A DNA stretch of 64,000 nucleotides. Source: an uncultured bacterium (lineage in GTDB: Bacteria; Actinomycetota; Coriobacteriia; Coriobacteriales; Coriobacteriaceae). Below, one piece after another: positions 16,647 to 25,053 of the stretch; within the stretch, counting starts at the first letter, position 1, and each line of letters opens with the position of its first letter. The position numbers were made by a program, and so were the translations under genes. The stretch lies in the NCBI GenBank assembly GCA_905215505.1, contig CAJMPU010000001.1, positions 62,001-126,000 on the forward strand, read 5' to 3'. The notes beneath the pieces were generated by a model. That model ran no database searches. It was not told where the DNA came from and saw only the letters and a list, made by a program, of their open reading frames with translations.

Positions 16647-17225
16647 CTATTCCTCGTACGCGCCCTCAAGCCGAAGCAGCCACTCCTTGCGATCAAGGCC
16701 GCCAGCATATCCGTTGAGCGATCCGTCGGCCGCGACCACGCGATGGCATGGCACGATAATCGAAATGGGGTTACGCGCAACCGCAGCCCCCACCGCGCGA
16801 GGAGATACAACGGGTGCCTCGTTTCCCGGCACATGATGTCGAGCCGCAACACGCTGGGCGATCTCGCCATACGTAGCGACCTCGCCACGCGGGATAGAAA
16901 GCAGCTCGTACCAGACTTCACGCTGAAACGCCGTGCCAATCAAATGCAACGGCGGCGTATACCGAGGCTCCTGCCCTGCAAAATAAGCATTCAACCAAGC
17001 CCAAGAACGCTCGAGCACCGAGGAGGCCGCACCATTTGCGGGATTCACCAAAGATATTCCACCGGTACCGGAAACCGCGTCGGCGCCTTCAACATGTTCG
17101 GAGTCTTCCCGGAGAAGCGTGGAACCAAAGTGCTCCTGCCCCTCAAACCAAAGCCCCGTCAGACCGCGGCCATCAGCGGCAAGCAAGATTTCGCCCAAAG
17201 GCGAGGCAAATGTCGTCGTGACCAC
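16647..17225 (-). CDS. ogt: Methylated-DNA--protein-cysteine S-methyltransferase
   Basis: Suicide repair enzyme that takes alkyl groups from O6-alkylguanine onto its own Cys. 192 residues. The acceptor motif is VPCHRVV, preceded by the helix-turn-helix segment GTAFQREVWYELLSIPRGEVATYGEIA and Asn hinge RNPIS, and followed by GYAGGLDRKEWLL. A ~20-residue low-conservation insert (GADAVSGTGGIS) sits in the N-terminal domain. ATG follows AAAGGAGCCGCTGGT. It is a single minus-strand gene. Confidence 0.94.
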   Translation of the reverse strand: MVTTTFASPLGEILLAADGRGLTGLWFEGQEHFGSTLLREDSEHVEGADAVSGTGGISLVNPANGAASSVLERSWAWLNAYFAGQEPRYTPPLHLIGTAFQREVWYELLSIPRGEVATYGEIAQRVAARHHVPGNEAPVVSPRAVGAAVARNPISIIVPCHRVVAADGSLNGYAGGLDRKEWLLRLEGAYEE

Positions 17226-17285
17226 CAGCGGCTCCTTTCAAAACTCCGCAACATAATACCGCGAATTGTGCAGACAACCCCAATC

Positions 17286-17443
17286 GACCCCAAAGTCACC
17301 CAAGGCAGCAAGCGCGACAGCGCCGCAGCTGCCGCACGACCCCAAAGTCCCCGCAGGCAGCAGGCGCAACGCGCCACAGCTGCCGGCCGCGCCCCAAAGT
17401 CCCCCAAGGCGGCAGGCGCGAAGCGCCGGGGCCGCCGCCGGGA
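17286..17443. repeat. Three degenerate tandem repeats of about 53 bp
   Basis: Units starting at 17286, 17338 and 17391 each begin CCCCAAAGTC, followed by GGC(A/G)GCA(A/G)GCGC and a GCCGC(A/C)-rich end. Similarity falls off in the third unit. The gap 17226-17679 has no credible gene; it holds these repeats and palindrome P2. Confidence 0.7.
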
Positions 17444-17537
17444 CCAGGGCCTGCAACGGCCACGTGCCCCCACATCAGCCCAGCGGCCCCAACCAACAAC
17501 GACCCCATCGCAGGCCGCTCGCAGCCGAGTCACCGCA

Positions 17538-17667
17538 GGCGGGGGCCGGGCTTGGTTTTCAGAACACTCCGCAGACCAGTGTGGCGCCTTGTCCGCGGCT
17601 CCGAAGGAGCAGGACAAGGCGCCACACATGGTCAAGGACGTTCTGAAAACCAAGCCCGGCCCCCGCC
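17538..17667. repeat. Composite palindrome P2 (CCGCAG family)
   Basis: Perfect 28-bp arms at 17538-17565 and 17640-17667. The inner module is CTCCGCAG, ACC, an inner stem, GCTCCGAAGGAGC tip, CAT, GGT and CAAGGAC. The three-base pair block is ACC/GGT here against GAC/GTC in P1 and P3, a compensatory change. It lies just downstream of asd. Confidence 0.9.
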
Positions 17668-17679
17668 GGATAGGTCACA

Positions 17680-18705
17680 CTACTCGCAGAGCAGCTTAGC
17701 GATCTGGACGGCGTTGGTTGCCGCGCCCTTACGGATTTGGTCGCCGCAGCACCAGAAGGTGATACCGCGCACGGCCTCGGGGTTCGAGATGTCGCGACGC
17801 ACGCGGCCGACCCAAATCAGGTCCTGGTCGGACGTATCCATCGGCATGGGGAAGCGATCGTGCGCATCCTCGGCGCTCATATCGTCAACCAGCTTCACGC
17901 CCGGAGCGGCAGCCAGCGCAGCACGGGCCTCCTCAACCGTAATGTCGCGCTCAAACTCGAGCGTAATGCTCTCGGAGTGCGAGCGCAGCACGGGCACGCG
18001 CACACAGGTGCAGTTCACGCGCAGCTCGGGCAGATGCATGATCTTGCGGCCCTCGTTTTGCAGCTTCATCTCCTCGGAGGTAAAGCCCTCCTCCTTGACA
18101 CCGCCAATCTGCGGAATCAGGTTGCTCGCCAGCTGGGCGGCAAAGGCGCGCGGCTCGGGAATCTCCTCGCCGCGGCCCAGGGCGGCCAACTGAGCCTCGA
18201 GCTCGGCCATGCCGGGAGCGCCGGCACCCGAAGCCGCCTGGTACGTCGAGACGATCATGCGCTTCACGCCGGCGAGCTGATGCAGCGGCCACGTGGGAAC
18301 CAGGCCGATGATGGTCGCGCAGTTGGGATTGGCGATAAGGCCGTGATGCCACTTGATGTCGTCGGCATTGATTTCAGGCACAACCAGCGGCACCTCGGGA
18401 TCCATGCGGAAGGCGTGGCTGTTGTCGACCACGACGGCGCCGCGCTTGACGGCCTCGGGCAGCAGCTCCTTCGCAATATCGTCGCCGGCGGCGCCGAGCA
18501 CGATGTCGCAGCCCTCAAAGGCCTCGGGGCAAGCCTCCTCAATCACAACCTGCTCGCCGCGGAACTCGACGGTCTTGCCCGCAGAGCGCGCGCTCGCTAG
18601 CAGCTTGAGCTTGCCGACCGGAAACTCCTGCTCGTTGAGGCACTCGAGCATCTGGGTGCCCACGGCTCCCGTCGCGCCCAAAATAGCAACCGTGTACTGT
18701 TTCAT
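17680..18705 (-). CDS. asd: Aspartate-semialdehyde dehydrogenase
   Basis: Reduces aspartyl phosphate to aspartate semialdehyde, the branch point to lysine, threonine and methionine. 341 residues. N-terminal ILGATGAVGTQML binds NADP; the catalytic Cys is in HGLIANPNCATI and the catalytic His lies in the C-terminal RVPVLRSHSE segment. The ATG after AAAGGGGGAAGC is chosen; 49 upstream residues in frame are not family-like. It follows lysC on the same strand but with a 173-bp gap containing a hairpin. Confidence 0.95.
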   Translation of the reverse strand: MKQYTVAILGATGAVGTQMLECLNEQEFPVGKLKLLASARSAGKTVEFRGEQVVIEEACPEAFEGCDIVLGAAGDDIAKELLPEAVKRGAVVVDNSHAFRMDPEVPLVVPEINADDIKWHHGLIANPNCATIIGLVPTWPLHQLAGVKRMIVSTYQAASGAGAPGMAELEAQLAALGRGEEIPEPRAFAAQLASNLIPQIGGVKEEGFTSEEMKLQNEGRKIMHLPELRVNCTCVRVPVLRSHSESITLEFERDITVEEARAALAAAPGVKLVDDMSAEDAHDRFPMPMDTSDQDLIWVGRVRRDISNPEAVRGITFWCCGDQIRKGAATNAVQIAKLLCE

Positions 18706-18782
18706 GCTTCCCCCTTTAAAGGCTGTGGCTTTTGCCCGCACGCCGAGCAGGCCGATTATTGTTGCCAGTGTATACAAGAACA

Positions 18783-18803
18783 GGGCGGGCACGAAACCCG
18801 CCC
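18783..18803 (-). terminator. Hairpin between lysC and asd
   Basis: 7-bp GC stem GGGCGGG/CCCGCCC with loop of 7 nt. On the minus strand it is followed by TGTTCTTGT. It may end or attenuate lysC transcription ahead of asd. Confidence 0.5.
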
Positions 18804-18878
18804 CGTCGAAACGAAACCGAAACGAAACGCCCCGCCGTAGTTTTTGAGGCAAGTCCCAAAAATCTACTGGGATAGCAG

Positions 18879-20267
18879 CTACTTGTAGAGCGCGGCCGGG
18901 GCGGGATCGACCGGCACGGGAGCCTCCAGGTCGGAGACCTTCACAATGCCGTTCTCGTCGGAGAAGGCGCGGTAAATGGTCCGAATCGCCAGATCGAAGT
19001 CCTTCTCCTCTACGCCGATAATGATGTTGATCTCGTCGCAGCTCTGCGAAATCATACGTACGCTCACGCCGGCCTGACCAAGCATGCCAAACAGATGGCC
19101 CGAGATACCTGCGCGGCCGCGAAGGTTACGGCCGACGGTCGCGATGAGCGCCAAACCCTCGACAACCTCGATCTCGAGCGGCTCGACCTCCTGCTGGATG
19201 TCACCCACGAGTGAGTACAGCGAATCGTGCACATCCTGCTCCTGCACCACGGCGCCAAAGCGGTCGACACCGGTGGGCATGTGCTCGACGGAAACGTCAT
19301 AGCGCTCGAAGACCGAAAGCGCACGGCGCATAAAACCGACGCGGGGCTTGGTGCGGTCACGGGCGACGTTGATGGCGACAAAACCGCGCTTGCCGGTCAC
19401 GCCGGTAATGATGGGCTCTGCCTCACCCTCATCAGCCGTCTCGCTAATGATGGTGCCTGGGTCCTGCGGCGCATTGGTGTTCTTGATGACCAGCGGAATA
19501 CCCGCCTCACGCACAGGGAACACGGCCTCCTCGTGCAGGACGCTTGCACCCATGTACGAAAGCTCGCGCAGCTCCTCGTAGGTAACGCGGGCGATAGGCT
19601 GAGCCTCGGGCACAATGCGAGGATCAGCAGAATAGAAGCCCGAAACGTCGGTCCAGTTCTCGTACAGGTCGGCGCCTAGGCACTTGGCCAGGATCGAGCC
19701 CGAGATATCGCCGCCGCCACGGTCGAGCAGCTTGATTTGACCCTCACGCGTCGCGCCGTAGAAACCGGGCATGACAAAGCCGCCCTGCTGACCGTACTCC
19801 TGCACCAGCTCGGAGGTGCGGTTCATGCTGAGCGTACCGTCGTGATGGAACGCCACGACCGTCGCGGCGTCCAGGAACGGCAGGCCCAGATACTCGGCCA
19901 TCAGGCGAGCGGTGAAATACTCGCCACGACTCACGAGCTCCTCGGTGGAGTAGCCGCCCGAGCGGGCGCGCTCGGCAAAGGCCGCGAACTCCTCGCGGAT
20001 GGGATAGGTGAGCTCCAGCTCGTCAGCGATATCAAAATAGCGCTGGCCAATGTCCTCGAGCAGTTCCTCGCACGACACGTGGTACTTAACGTGCGCGTTA
20101 ACCAGGTAGAGCAGGTCGGTCACCTTGGTGTCGCCCTTAAAGCGGCGACCGCAGGCGGAAACCACCACGAAACGGCGGGCAGGGTCGGCATCGACGATGG
20201 CCTTGATCTTCTTGAAGTGTTCGGCGTCGGCGACCGACGAGCCGCCAAACTTGGCAATCTTAATCAT
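18879..20267 (-). CDS. lysC: Aspartate kinase
   Basis: First step of the aspartate family pathway. 462 residues. The kinase domain starts KFGGSSVAD and contains FVVVSACG, SRGEYFTARLMAEYLG and the RGGGDISGSILAK substrate loop. Two ACT domains follow (from about residue 300: VGFMRRALSVFERYDVSVEHM, and ISGHLFGMLGQAGVSVRMISQ), so feedback control by lysine or threonine is expected. It is divergent from thrC across a 104-bp gap that must hold both promoters. No homoserine dehydrogenase gene is in the window. Confidence 0.95.
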   Translation of the reverse strand: MIKIAKFGGSSVADAEHFKKIKAIVDADPARRFVVVSACGRRFKGDTKVTDLLYLVNAHVKYHVSCEELLEDIGQRYFDIADELELTYPIREEFAAFAERARSGGYSTEELVSRGEYFTARLMAEYLGLPFLDAATVVAFHHDGTLSMNRTSELVQEYGQQGGFVMPGFYGATREGQIKLLDRGGGDISGSILAKCLGADLYENWTDVSGFYSADPRIVPEAQPIARVTYEELRELSYMGASVLHEEAVFPVREAGIPLVIKNTNAPQDPGTIISETADEGEAEPIITGVTGKRGFVAINVARDRTKPRVGFMRRALSVFERYDVSVEHMPTGVDRFGAVVQEQDVHDSLYSLVGDIQQEVEPLEIEVVEGLALIATVGRNLRGRAGISGHLFGMLGQAGVSVRMISQSCDEINIIIGVEEKDFDLAIRTIYRAFSDENGIVKVSDLEAPVPVDPAPAALYK

Positions 20268-20371
20268 GGGCTGGAGGTTACCTTTCTAAAAAGCCTCTGC
20301 GAACCTATTTTGCGCGCTCTGATACCATGGTTTCACCGATTGGGACCAAGGCATCCGAGGAGCAGTGTTAT

Positions 20372-21889
20372 ATGGGAACTTATCATAGTACACGAGGACG
20401 CACTTTATCGTGCTCAAGTAAGGTGGCAATCCGCACCGGCATCGCTCCCGACGGGGGTTTGTTTGTCTCGGACGAGCTCGGCACCCAGCAGGTCGATATC
20501 AGCTCGCTTGCAGATAAATCGTACTTTGAAATCGCTCAAGATGTGTTGGGAATGTTACTGAATGATTACACGGCCGAAGAAATTTCGGCCTGTGTGAATG
20601 AGGCATACCGCGGCACGTTCGCGAGTGAAGAGGTTACGCCGCTCGTCAAACTCGACGCTGCGCCGGGCGCTGACGCCCCTCAGACCTATGTGATGGAACT
20701 CTTTGGCGGCCCCACGAGCGCCTTCAAGGACGTCGCCCTGCAGATGCTCCCCCGCCTTATGGCCCGCACCTCCGCCAAGGACGGCGGCGCCGAGCGCATC
20801 ATGATCGTCACCGCCACGTCGGGCGACACGGGCAAGGCAGCACTCGCCGGCTTTGCCGACGCTCCGGGCACGGGCATCACTGTCTTTTATCCCGAGGGCA
20901 AGGTCAGCCGCGTCCAGAACCTGCAGATGTCCACTCAGGAGGGCGATAACGTCGCCGTCTGCGGTATCCGCGGCAACTTCGACGACACCCAGAGTGCCGT
21001 CAAGCGCATCTTTGCCGATAAGGAACTTGCCGAGCGCTTGGAGGCCGCCGGCACGGTGCTCTCGAGCGCCAACTCCATCAACGTCGGCCGCCTGGTACCG
21101 CAGGTCGTCTACTACTTTGCCGCCTATGCGCAGCTGCTGCGCGCCGGCGCCATCGAGGCCGGCGACGCCGTGGAGTTCTGCGTACCGACCGGTAACTTTG
21201 GCGATATCCTGGCCGGCTACTATGCCAAGCGCATGGGTCTGCCCGTCGCCAAGCTCATCGTCGCGAGCGACAAGAACAACGTTCTTGCTGACTTCCTGAC
21301 CACCGGCGTCTACGACCGCAACCGTCCGTTCTTCACCACCATCTCGCCGTCGATGGACATCCTCATCAGCTCCAACCTGGAGCGCATGCTCTACTTCCTG
21401 TCCGACGGCGACTGCGAGCTCGTTGCCGGCCTTATGGAGCAGCTGGCACAGACTGGTCGCTACGAAGTTCCCGCCGACCTGCTGGCAAAGATTCAGAGCA
21501 TCTTTGGCTGCGGCTGGGCCAGCGAGGCCGAGGTTCGCACTGCCATCAAGAGCTGCTGGGACGCAAACGGCTACGTGATTGACCCGCACACCGCCTGCGG
21601 CTATCACGTCTTTGAAAAAGTCACCCCCGCCGAGGGCGCCAAGGCCCGCGTGCTGCTTTCGACCGCCAGCCCCTACAAGTTCCCGCGCGCCTGCTGCGAC
21701 GCTCTGGGCCTCGACGTTCCCGAGGATGATTTTGAGGCTATGCGTGTGCTCGAGCAGGCCACCGATACGGTCGCCCCGGCACAACTTGCCGAGCTCGAGT
21801 CCAAGCCCGTCCGCTTTGAAGACGTCTGCGACGTCGATGAGATGGCAAGCTACGTCGAGTCTGCAGCAAAACGAATGAGCACCAACTAA
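20372..21889 (+). CDS. thrC: Threonine synthase
   Basis: PLP enzyme converting O-phosphohomoserine to threonine. 505 residues of the long (yeast/E. coli-like) class. The start MGTYHSTRG matches the usual N-terminus and has GAGGAG nearby, so ATG 20372 is taken rather than 20327. PLP lysine is in GPTSAFKDVAL; TATSGDTGKAAL is the phosphate-binding loop; VPTGNFGDILAGYYAKRMGLP is characteristic. It heads the thrC-thrB arm. Confidence 0.95.
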   Translation: MGTYHSTRGRTLSCSSKVAIRTGIAPDGGLFVSDELGTQQVDISSLADKSYFEIAQDVLGMLLNDYTAEEISACVNEAYRGTFASEEVTPLVKLDAAPGADAPQTYVMELFGGPTSAFKDVALQMLPRLMARTSAKDGGAERIMIVTATSGDTGKAALAGFADAPGTGITVFYPEGKVSRVQNLQMSTQEGDNVAVCGIRGNFDDTQSAVKRIFADKELAERLEAAGTVLSSANSINVGRLVPQVVYYFAAYAQLLRAGAIEAGDAVEFCVPTGNFGDILAGYYAKRMGLPVAKLIVASDKNNVLADFLTTGVYDRNRPFFTTISPSMDILISSNLERMLYFLSDGDCELVAGLMEQLAQTGRYEVPADLLAKIQSIFGCGWASEAEVRTAIKSCWDANGYVIDPHTACGYHVFEKVTPAEGAKARVLLSTASPYKFPRACCDALGLDVPEDDFEAMRVLEQATDTVAPAQLAELESKPVRFEDVCDVDEMASYVESAAKRMSTN

Positions 21890-21901
21890 ACCCCTTATTA
21901 A

Positions 21902-21931
21902 GCGCCGGCGAAAGCCGGCGCACCTTCTTTT
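21902..21931 (+). terminator. Terminator after thrC
   Basis: Perfect 8-bp stem GCGCCGGC-GAAA-GCCGGCGC followed by ACCTTCTTTT, 12 nt past the stop. It suggests thrB is not simply co-transcribed or is read through. Confidence 0.75.
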
Positions 21932-21969
21932 ATCAGAAACCCACCGGGATGATGACGAACTGACATGCG

Positions 21970-22075
21970 GGTCTGCCTGTTTAGTTCGTCGCGAGTTCCG
22001 CACGAGCCGGAAAGCACTTAATGTGCTTTCCGAGCGAGCCAGGACTGCCCGAGCAGCGAACTAAACAGGCAGACC
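21970..22075. repeat. Composite palindrome P5 (possible distant CCGCAG relative)
   Basis: Perfect 19-bp arms 21970-21988 and 22057-22075; the right arm ends 4 nt before the thrB ribosome site. Inside, TTCCGCA on one side and CCAGGAC on the other frame an inner stem CGGAAAGCAC. This resembles the P1-P4 module without its exact spacing. Confidence 0.8.
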
Positions 22076-22090
22076 GCCCAGGAGATTCCC

Positions 22091-22972
22091 ATGATCAAGA
22101 TCACCGTCCCCGCCACCAGCGCAAACCTAGGCATCGGCTACGACACCCTCGGCATGGCCGTCAGCCTCTACTCACACTTCACCTTTGAGCGCGCCGACAA
22201 GCTCACCATCACGGGTTGCCCCGAGGAGTTCCAAAACGAGAACAACCTAGTCTACGTGAGCTTTGTGGATGCGCTGGCCGCATGGGGCGAGCCGGCTTTT
22301 CCCGTTGCCATCGACATTCAGACCGATGTACCCGTCGCCCGCGGCCTGGGTTCCAGCTCCACCTGCGTCGTCGCGGGCATCATGGCAGCCGCCGCGCTGA
22401 CGGGCCACACCGTCGACCGCGCCGAGCTCGTCCGCATCGCCACCGAGGTCGAGGGCCATCCCGACAACGTCGCCCCCGCTATCCTGGGCGGCGCCGTCTG
22501 TTCCTTTACGCCGACCGATTCGCTCCCCCAGTGCCTGCGCTACGAGGTGAGCGATCGCCTGCGTTTTATTACCGTGATTCCGCCCTACGAGGTACACACG
22601 AGTGAGGCGCGCAAGGTCGTGCCGCAGGAGATTCCACTCTCCACCGCCGTATGGCAAATGGGCCGCATCGCCGGCATGACGCGCGGCCTGGAGACCGGCG
22701 ACCTGGATCTGATTGCCGCCGCCAATGACGACCGCATCCAAGAGCCGTATCGCCGTCGCCTGATTCCCGACTACAACGCCGTGCGCGACACCTGCCTTAA
22801 CGGCGGCGCCAAGACCATCTGGATCAGTGGTTCGGGCTCGACCCTCATGGCTGTGACCGACGACACCATCGTGGCAAAGTTCTTGCAGGTCAAGCTGCGC
22901 GAGCAGTTCCCTAAATGTGATACGCATATTCTGACGTGCGACACCGAGGGCGCTCAAATCGAGTACCTGTAG
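22091..22972 (+). CDS. thrB: Homoserine kinase
   Basis: GHMP-superfamily kinase forming O-phosphohomoserine for ThrC. 293 residues. N-terminal VPATSANLGIGYDTLG and the phosphate loop PVARGLGSSSTCVV are diagnostic; the third motif WISGSGSTLMAV is near the C-terminus. ATG after AGGAGATTCCC. Its message starts or continues directly from a large hairpin (P5), which could affect translation. The gene is convergent with engB across palindrome P4. Confidence 0.95.
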   Translation: MIKITVPATSANLGIGYDTLGMAVSLYSHFTFERADKLTITGCPEEFQNENNLVYVSFVDALAAWGEPAFPVAIDIQTDVPVARGLGSSSTCVVAGIMAAAALTGHTVDRAELVRIATEVEGHPDNVAPAILGGAVCSFTPTDSLPQCLRYEVSDRLRFITVIPPYEVHTSEARKVVPQEIPLSTAVWQMGRIAGMTRGLETGDLDLIAAANDDRIQEPYRRRLIPDYNAVRDTCLNGGAKTIWISGSGSTLMAVTDDTIVAKFLQVKLREQFPKCDTHILTCDTEGAQIEYL

Positions 22973-22993
22973 ACATCGCTGGTTAATCCCTTC

Positions 22994-23122
22994 GGGCCGC
23001 CCAAGGGTATCCCCTTAAAAACGTCCTCGCACTTGAGGCCCGCTTATCCTGCTCCTTCGGAGCTACGGATAAGCGGGCCTCGTGCTGCGGAATGTTTTTA
23101 AGGGGATACCCTTGGGCGGCCC
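22994..23122. repeat. Composite palindrome P4 (CCGCAG family)
   Basis: Perfect 29-bp arms 22994-23022 and 23094-23122. Minus-strand reading of the core: ATTCCGCAG, CAC, inner stem, GCTCCGAAGGAGC tip, AA, GTG, CGAGGAC. The CAC/GTG pair replaces GAC/GTC of P1 and P3. It lies between convergent thrB and engB. 23123-23230 shows nothing recognisable. Confidence 0.9.
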
Positions 23123-23230
23123 TACAGCAACGTGGTCGACGATGTCTATAGGAACCCACGCTTTGAAGGGGCACCGGGCTGATGGTTTGGCTTTTTATTG
23201 GTGGGGGCCCTTACTGGGATGGGACCCTTA

Positions 23231-23821
23231 CTAGAGGCAGGCCTCGGCGATGCGGCGCTTGAGTTCATCGATACCGGTGCCAGTCTGGGAGCTTGTGATG
23301 ATTACGTTTTCGGCCGGGACGTTGAGCTGCTTTTTGATGGCTGCTGCCTGGCGGGCCTGCTGGGTGCGGCTGAGCTTGTCGGCTTTGGTGAGGCAGACGA
23401 TAAAGTTGAACTCGTTGCCCTGCAGGTAGTCGATCATGTCATGATCGAGCTTGCTGGGGTCGTGACGAATGTCCACCAGCGAGACGACCAAGTTAAAGCT
23501 GCGCTCGGAGTCGAAAAAGTCGCCGATAAGCTCGGCCCAGCGGTCGCGCTCGGCCTTAGAACGACGGGCGAAACCATAGCCCGGCAGGTCGACGAAGTGC
23601 ACGTCGTCGGCCTCGAAGAAATTGATGTTGCTTGTCTTGCCCGGTGTGCTCGAAACCTTGACCAGGTTCTTGCGGCCAAAGAGCTTGTTCATAATCGACG
23701 ACTTGCCCACATTGGAGCGGCCGACAAAGCTCACTTCGGGGCAGGTGGACTCGGGAATCTGCGAAACCTTGCCGTAGCTGGCGACGAACTTGGCAAGCTG
23801 GTAGTTAATGGAATCGGCCAT
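23231..23821 (-). CDS. engB: Ribosome biogenesis GTP-binding protein YsxC/EngB
   Basis: Essential small GTPase for 50S subunit assembly; 196 residues. G1 GRSNVGKSSIMN, G2-region TPGKTSNINFF, G3 DLPGYG, G4 TKADKL and the C-terminal ITSSQTGTGIDEL (G5) are all present. ATG 23821 is placed 5 nt after AAGGAG; a GTG six bases upstream overlaps that ribosome site. The gene lies 38 bp downstream of mtnN on the same strand and probably shares its transcript. Confidence 0.95.
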   Translation of the reverse strand: MADSINYQLAKFVASYGKVSQIPESTCPEVSFVGRSNVGKSSIMNKLFGRKNLVKVSSTPGKTSNINFFEADDVHFVDLPGYGFARRSKAERDRWAELIGDFFDSERSFNLVVSLVDIRHDPSKLDHDMIDYLQGNEFNFIVCLTKADKLSRTQQARQAAAIKKQLNVPAENVIITSSQTGTGIDELKRRIAEACL

Positions 23822-23859
23822 GGACACTCCTTGGTCGTAGGTTCTTACAAAAGAGCGCG

Positions 23860-24600
23860 CTATTGCGCAGCGGCAATGCGGCGGACGATATCGAGCGTGA
23901 TGTTACTTGCGACACGCGCGTACTCGAACAGATCGAACTCTCGGTCGCAAATTGCATCATACGCCTCGTCACAATTATCGCTGATAGCGCGCAACACCAG
24001 GCAATCGACACCATTTTTGGTTGCGACATGGGCAATCGCCGCGCCCTCCATGCCGACACAATCGGCATGCGTCGCTTCGATAGCGTCGTTACGCATGGCG
24101 GCGCCCGTCACAAAGCGGTTACCCGTGGCAATCGTGCCGACCAGGAACTGTTTGGTGCCCTCGTTCGAAGCGACTGCATTTGTCGAAGCGTCAACGAACC
24201 CACGCTCAGCAAGCACGTCGACGGCAATATCGACCAGCGCGGGCGTCGAACCAAACTCCTCAAGCCCCGGTGCGGACTCGGCGATAAGCGCGGTATCGGT
24301 ATCCAGATAGCGTAGGCGTTTGCCAATGACCACGTCGTCGATATGGAGCTTGGGGTTCAAACCGCCCGCAATGCCCGAAAACACAACAGCCTGCGGAGCA
24401 TACTTGCTAATGAGGTGCTGTGTTGCAGCGGCGGCGTTCACCGTGCCCATGCCCGCCGTTGTGGCGACAACTGTCAGGCCGTCGAGCTCGCCGCTCACAA
24501 CGGTCAAGCCTGCCTCCCGTGCCTCGCAAACGTCGCTCAGCTCTTCCTTAATCTGCATGATCTCTTTTTCGAGCGCACCGATAATCGCGATGGTAGCCAT
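23860..24600 (-). CDS. mtnN: 5'-methylthioadenosine/S-adenosylhomocysteine nucleosidase
   Basis: Hydrolyses MTA and SAH to adenine in the methyl cycle. 246 residues. MATIAIIGALEKEI, the catalytic Glu in ALEKEI, GMGTVNAAAAT, VVFSGIAGGL, CVGMEGAAIAHV (Met-Glu-Gly) and LRAISDNCDE with the general-acid Asp are typical. ATG 24600 follows GGGGAATGGT; a start four codons upstream lacks a ribosome site. It probably forms an operon with engB. Confidence 0.93.
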   Translation of the reverse strand: MATIAIIGALEKEIMQIKEELSDVCEAREAGLTVVSGELDGLTVVATTAGMGTVNAAAATQHLISKYAPQAVVFSGIAGGLNPKLHIDDVVIGKRLRYLDTDTALIAESAPGLEEFGSTPALVDIAVDVLAERGFVDASTNAVASNEGTKQFLVGTIATGNRFVTGAAMRNDAIEATHADCVGMEGAAIAHVATKNGVDCLVLRAISDNCDEAYDAICDREFDLFEYARVASNITLDIVRRIAAAQ

Positions 24601-24678
24601 ACCATTCCCCAAACCTATACGAAATTCTCAACCACGGTATGGTACCAGCATTTTGTTTGACCTCGCCAAACGAACACG

Positions 24679-24850
24679 CTAAGCCAGTGCAGCTCGCGTA
24701 TCAAACAGCGCCTTTGCAATCGCGGCCGTAACCTCACTCGAGCGGTCGCTCCACGGCATCGATGTCATGACGCTCATGACATAGGTACGGCCATCGATGT
24801 CGATAGCAGGCATTTCTTTCCAAAGATATTCAGTCGCGTTTGAGGTGTCT
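24679..24850 (-). pseudogene. C-terminal gene fragment, possibly a serine hydrolase
   Basis: An open frame (24679-25002) has a protein-like end, EMPAIDIDGRTYVMSVMTSM followed by a helix, resembling the last strand-helix of class A beta-lactamase-like serine hydrolases. The upstream half of the frame runs through the family B hairpin at 24916 and looks random. No start, nucleophile or other domain is present. I read it as a remnant truncated by repeat insertion; the family name is tentative. Confidence 0.3.
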
Positions 24851-24915
24851 CTAAACAATAAACAGGCGCTTCTATGCAAAAACACCGATTCCGTTGCGCA
24901 TCTTTGCCCAAAACG

Positions 24916-24985
24916 CAGTTGCGGTGAAATAGTTCCTGTTTGGGCGGCATAAGCCGAAAAACAAGAACTATTCCACCGCAACTTG
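24916..24985. repeat. Long hairpin, family B copy 2
   Basis: Arms CAGTTGCGGTGAAATAGTTC (24916-24935) and the complement ending near 24985, with one or two mismatches, loop about 12 nt. It shares the AGTTGCGGTGAAATAG core with 7158-7228. Confidence 0.75.
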
Positions 24986-25019
24986 ACGGGGCTCCTTAGC
25001 AATCAACTAGGTGCCCGGG

Positions 25020-25052
25020 GGCACTCATTTAAGTCTGTCCCCAATGAGTGCC
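25020..25052. repeat. REP-2 hairpin abutting pflA stop codon
   Basis: 10-bp stem GGCACTCATT/AATGAGTGCC with loop TAAGTCTGTCCCC. It ends one base from the pflA stop codon. A second, left-truncated copy lies at 43270-43300. Architecture (10-bp stem, 13-nt loop containing TGTCCC, at a stop codon) parallels REP-1 although the stem sequence is unrelated. Confidence 0.82.
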
Positions 25053-25053
25053 G

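Noticed and set aside
20268..20371. T-box or riboswitch before thrC or lysC
   Set aside because: The divergent gap is too short and lacks a T-box sequence or conserved aptamer.
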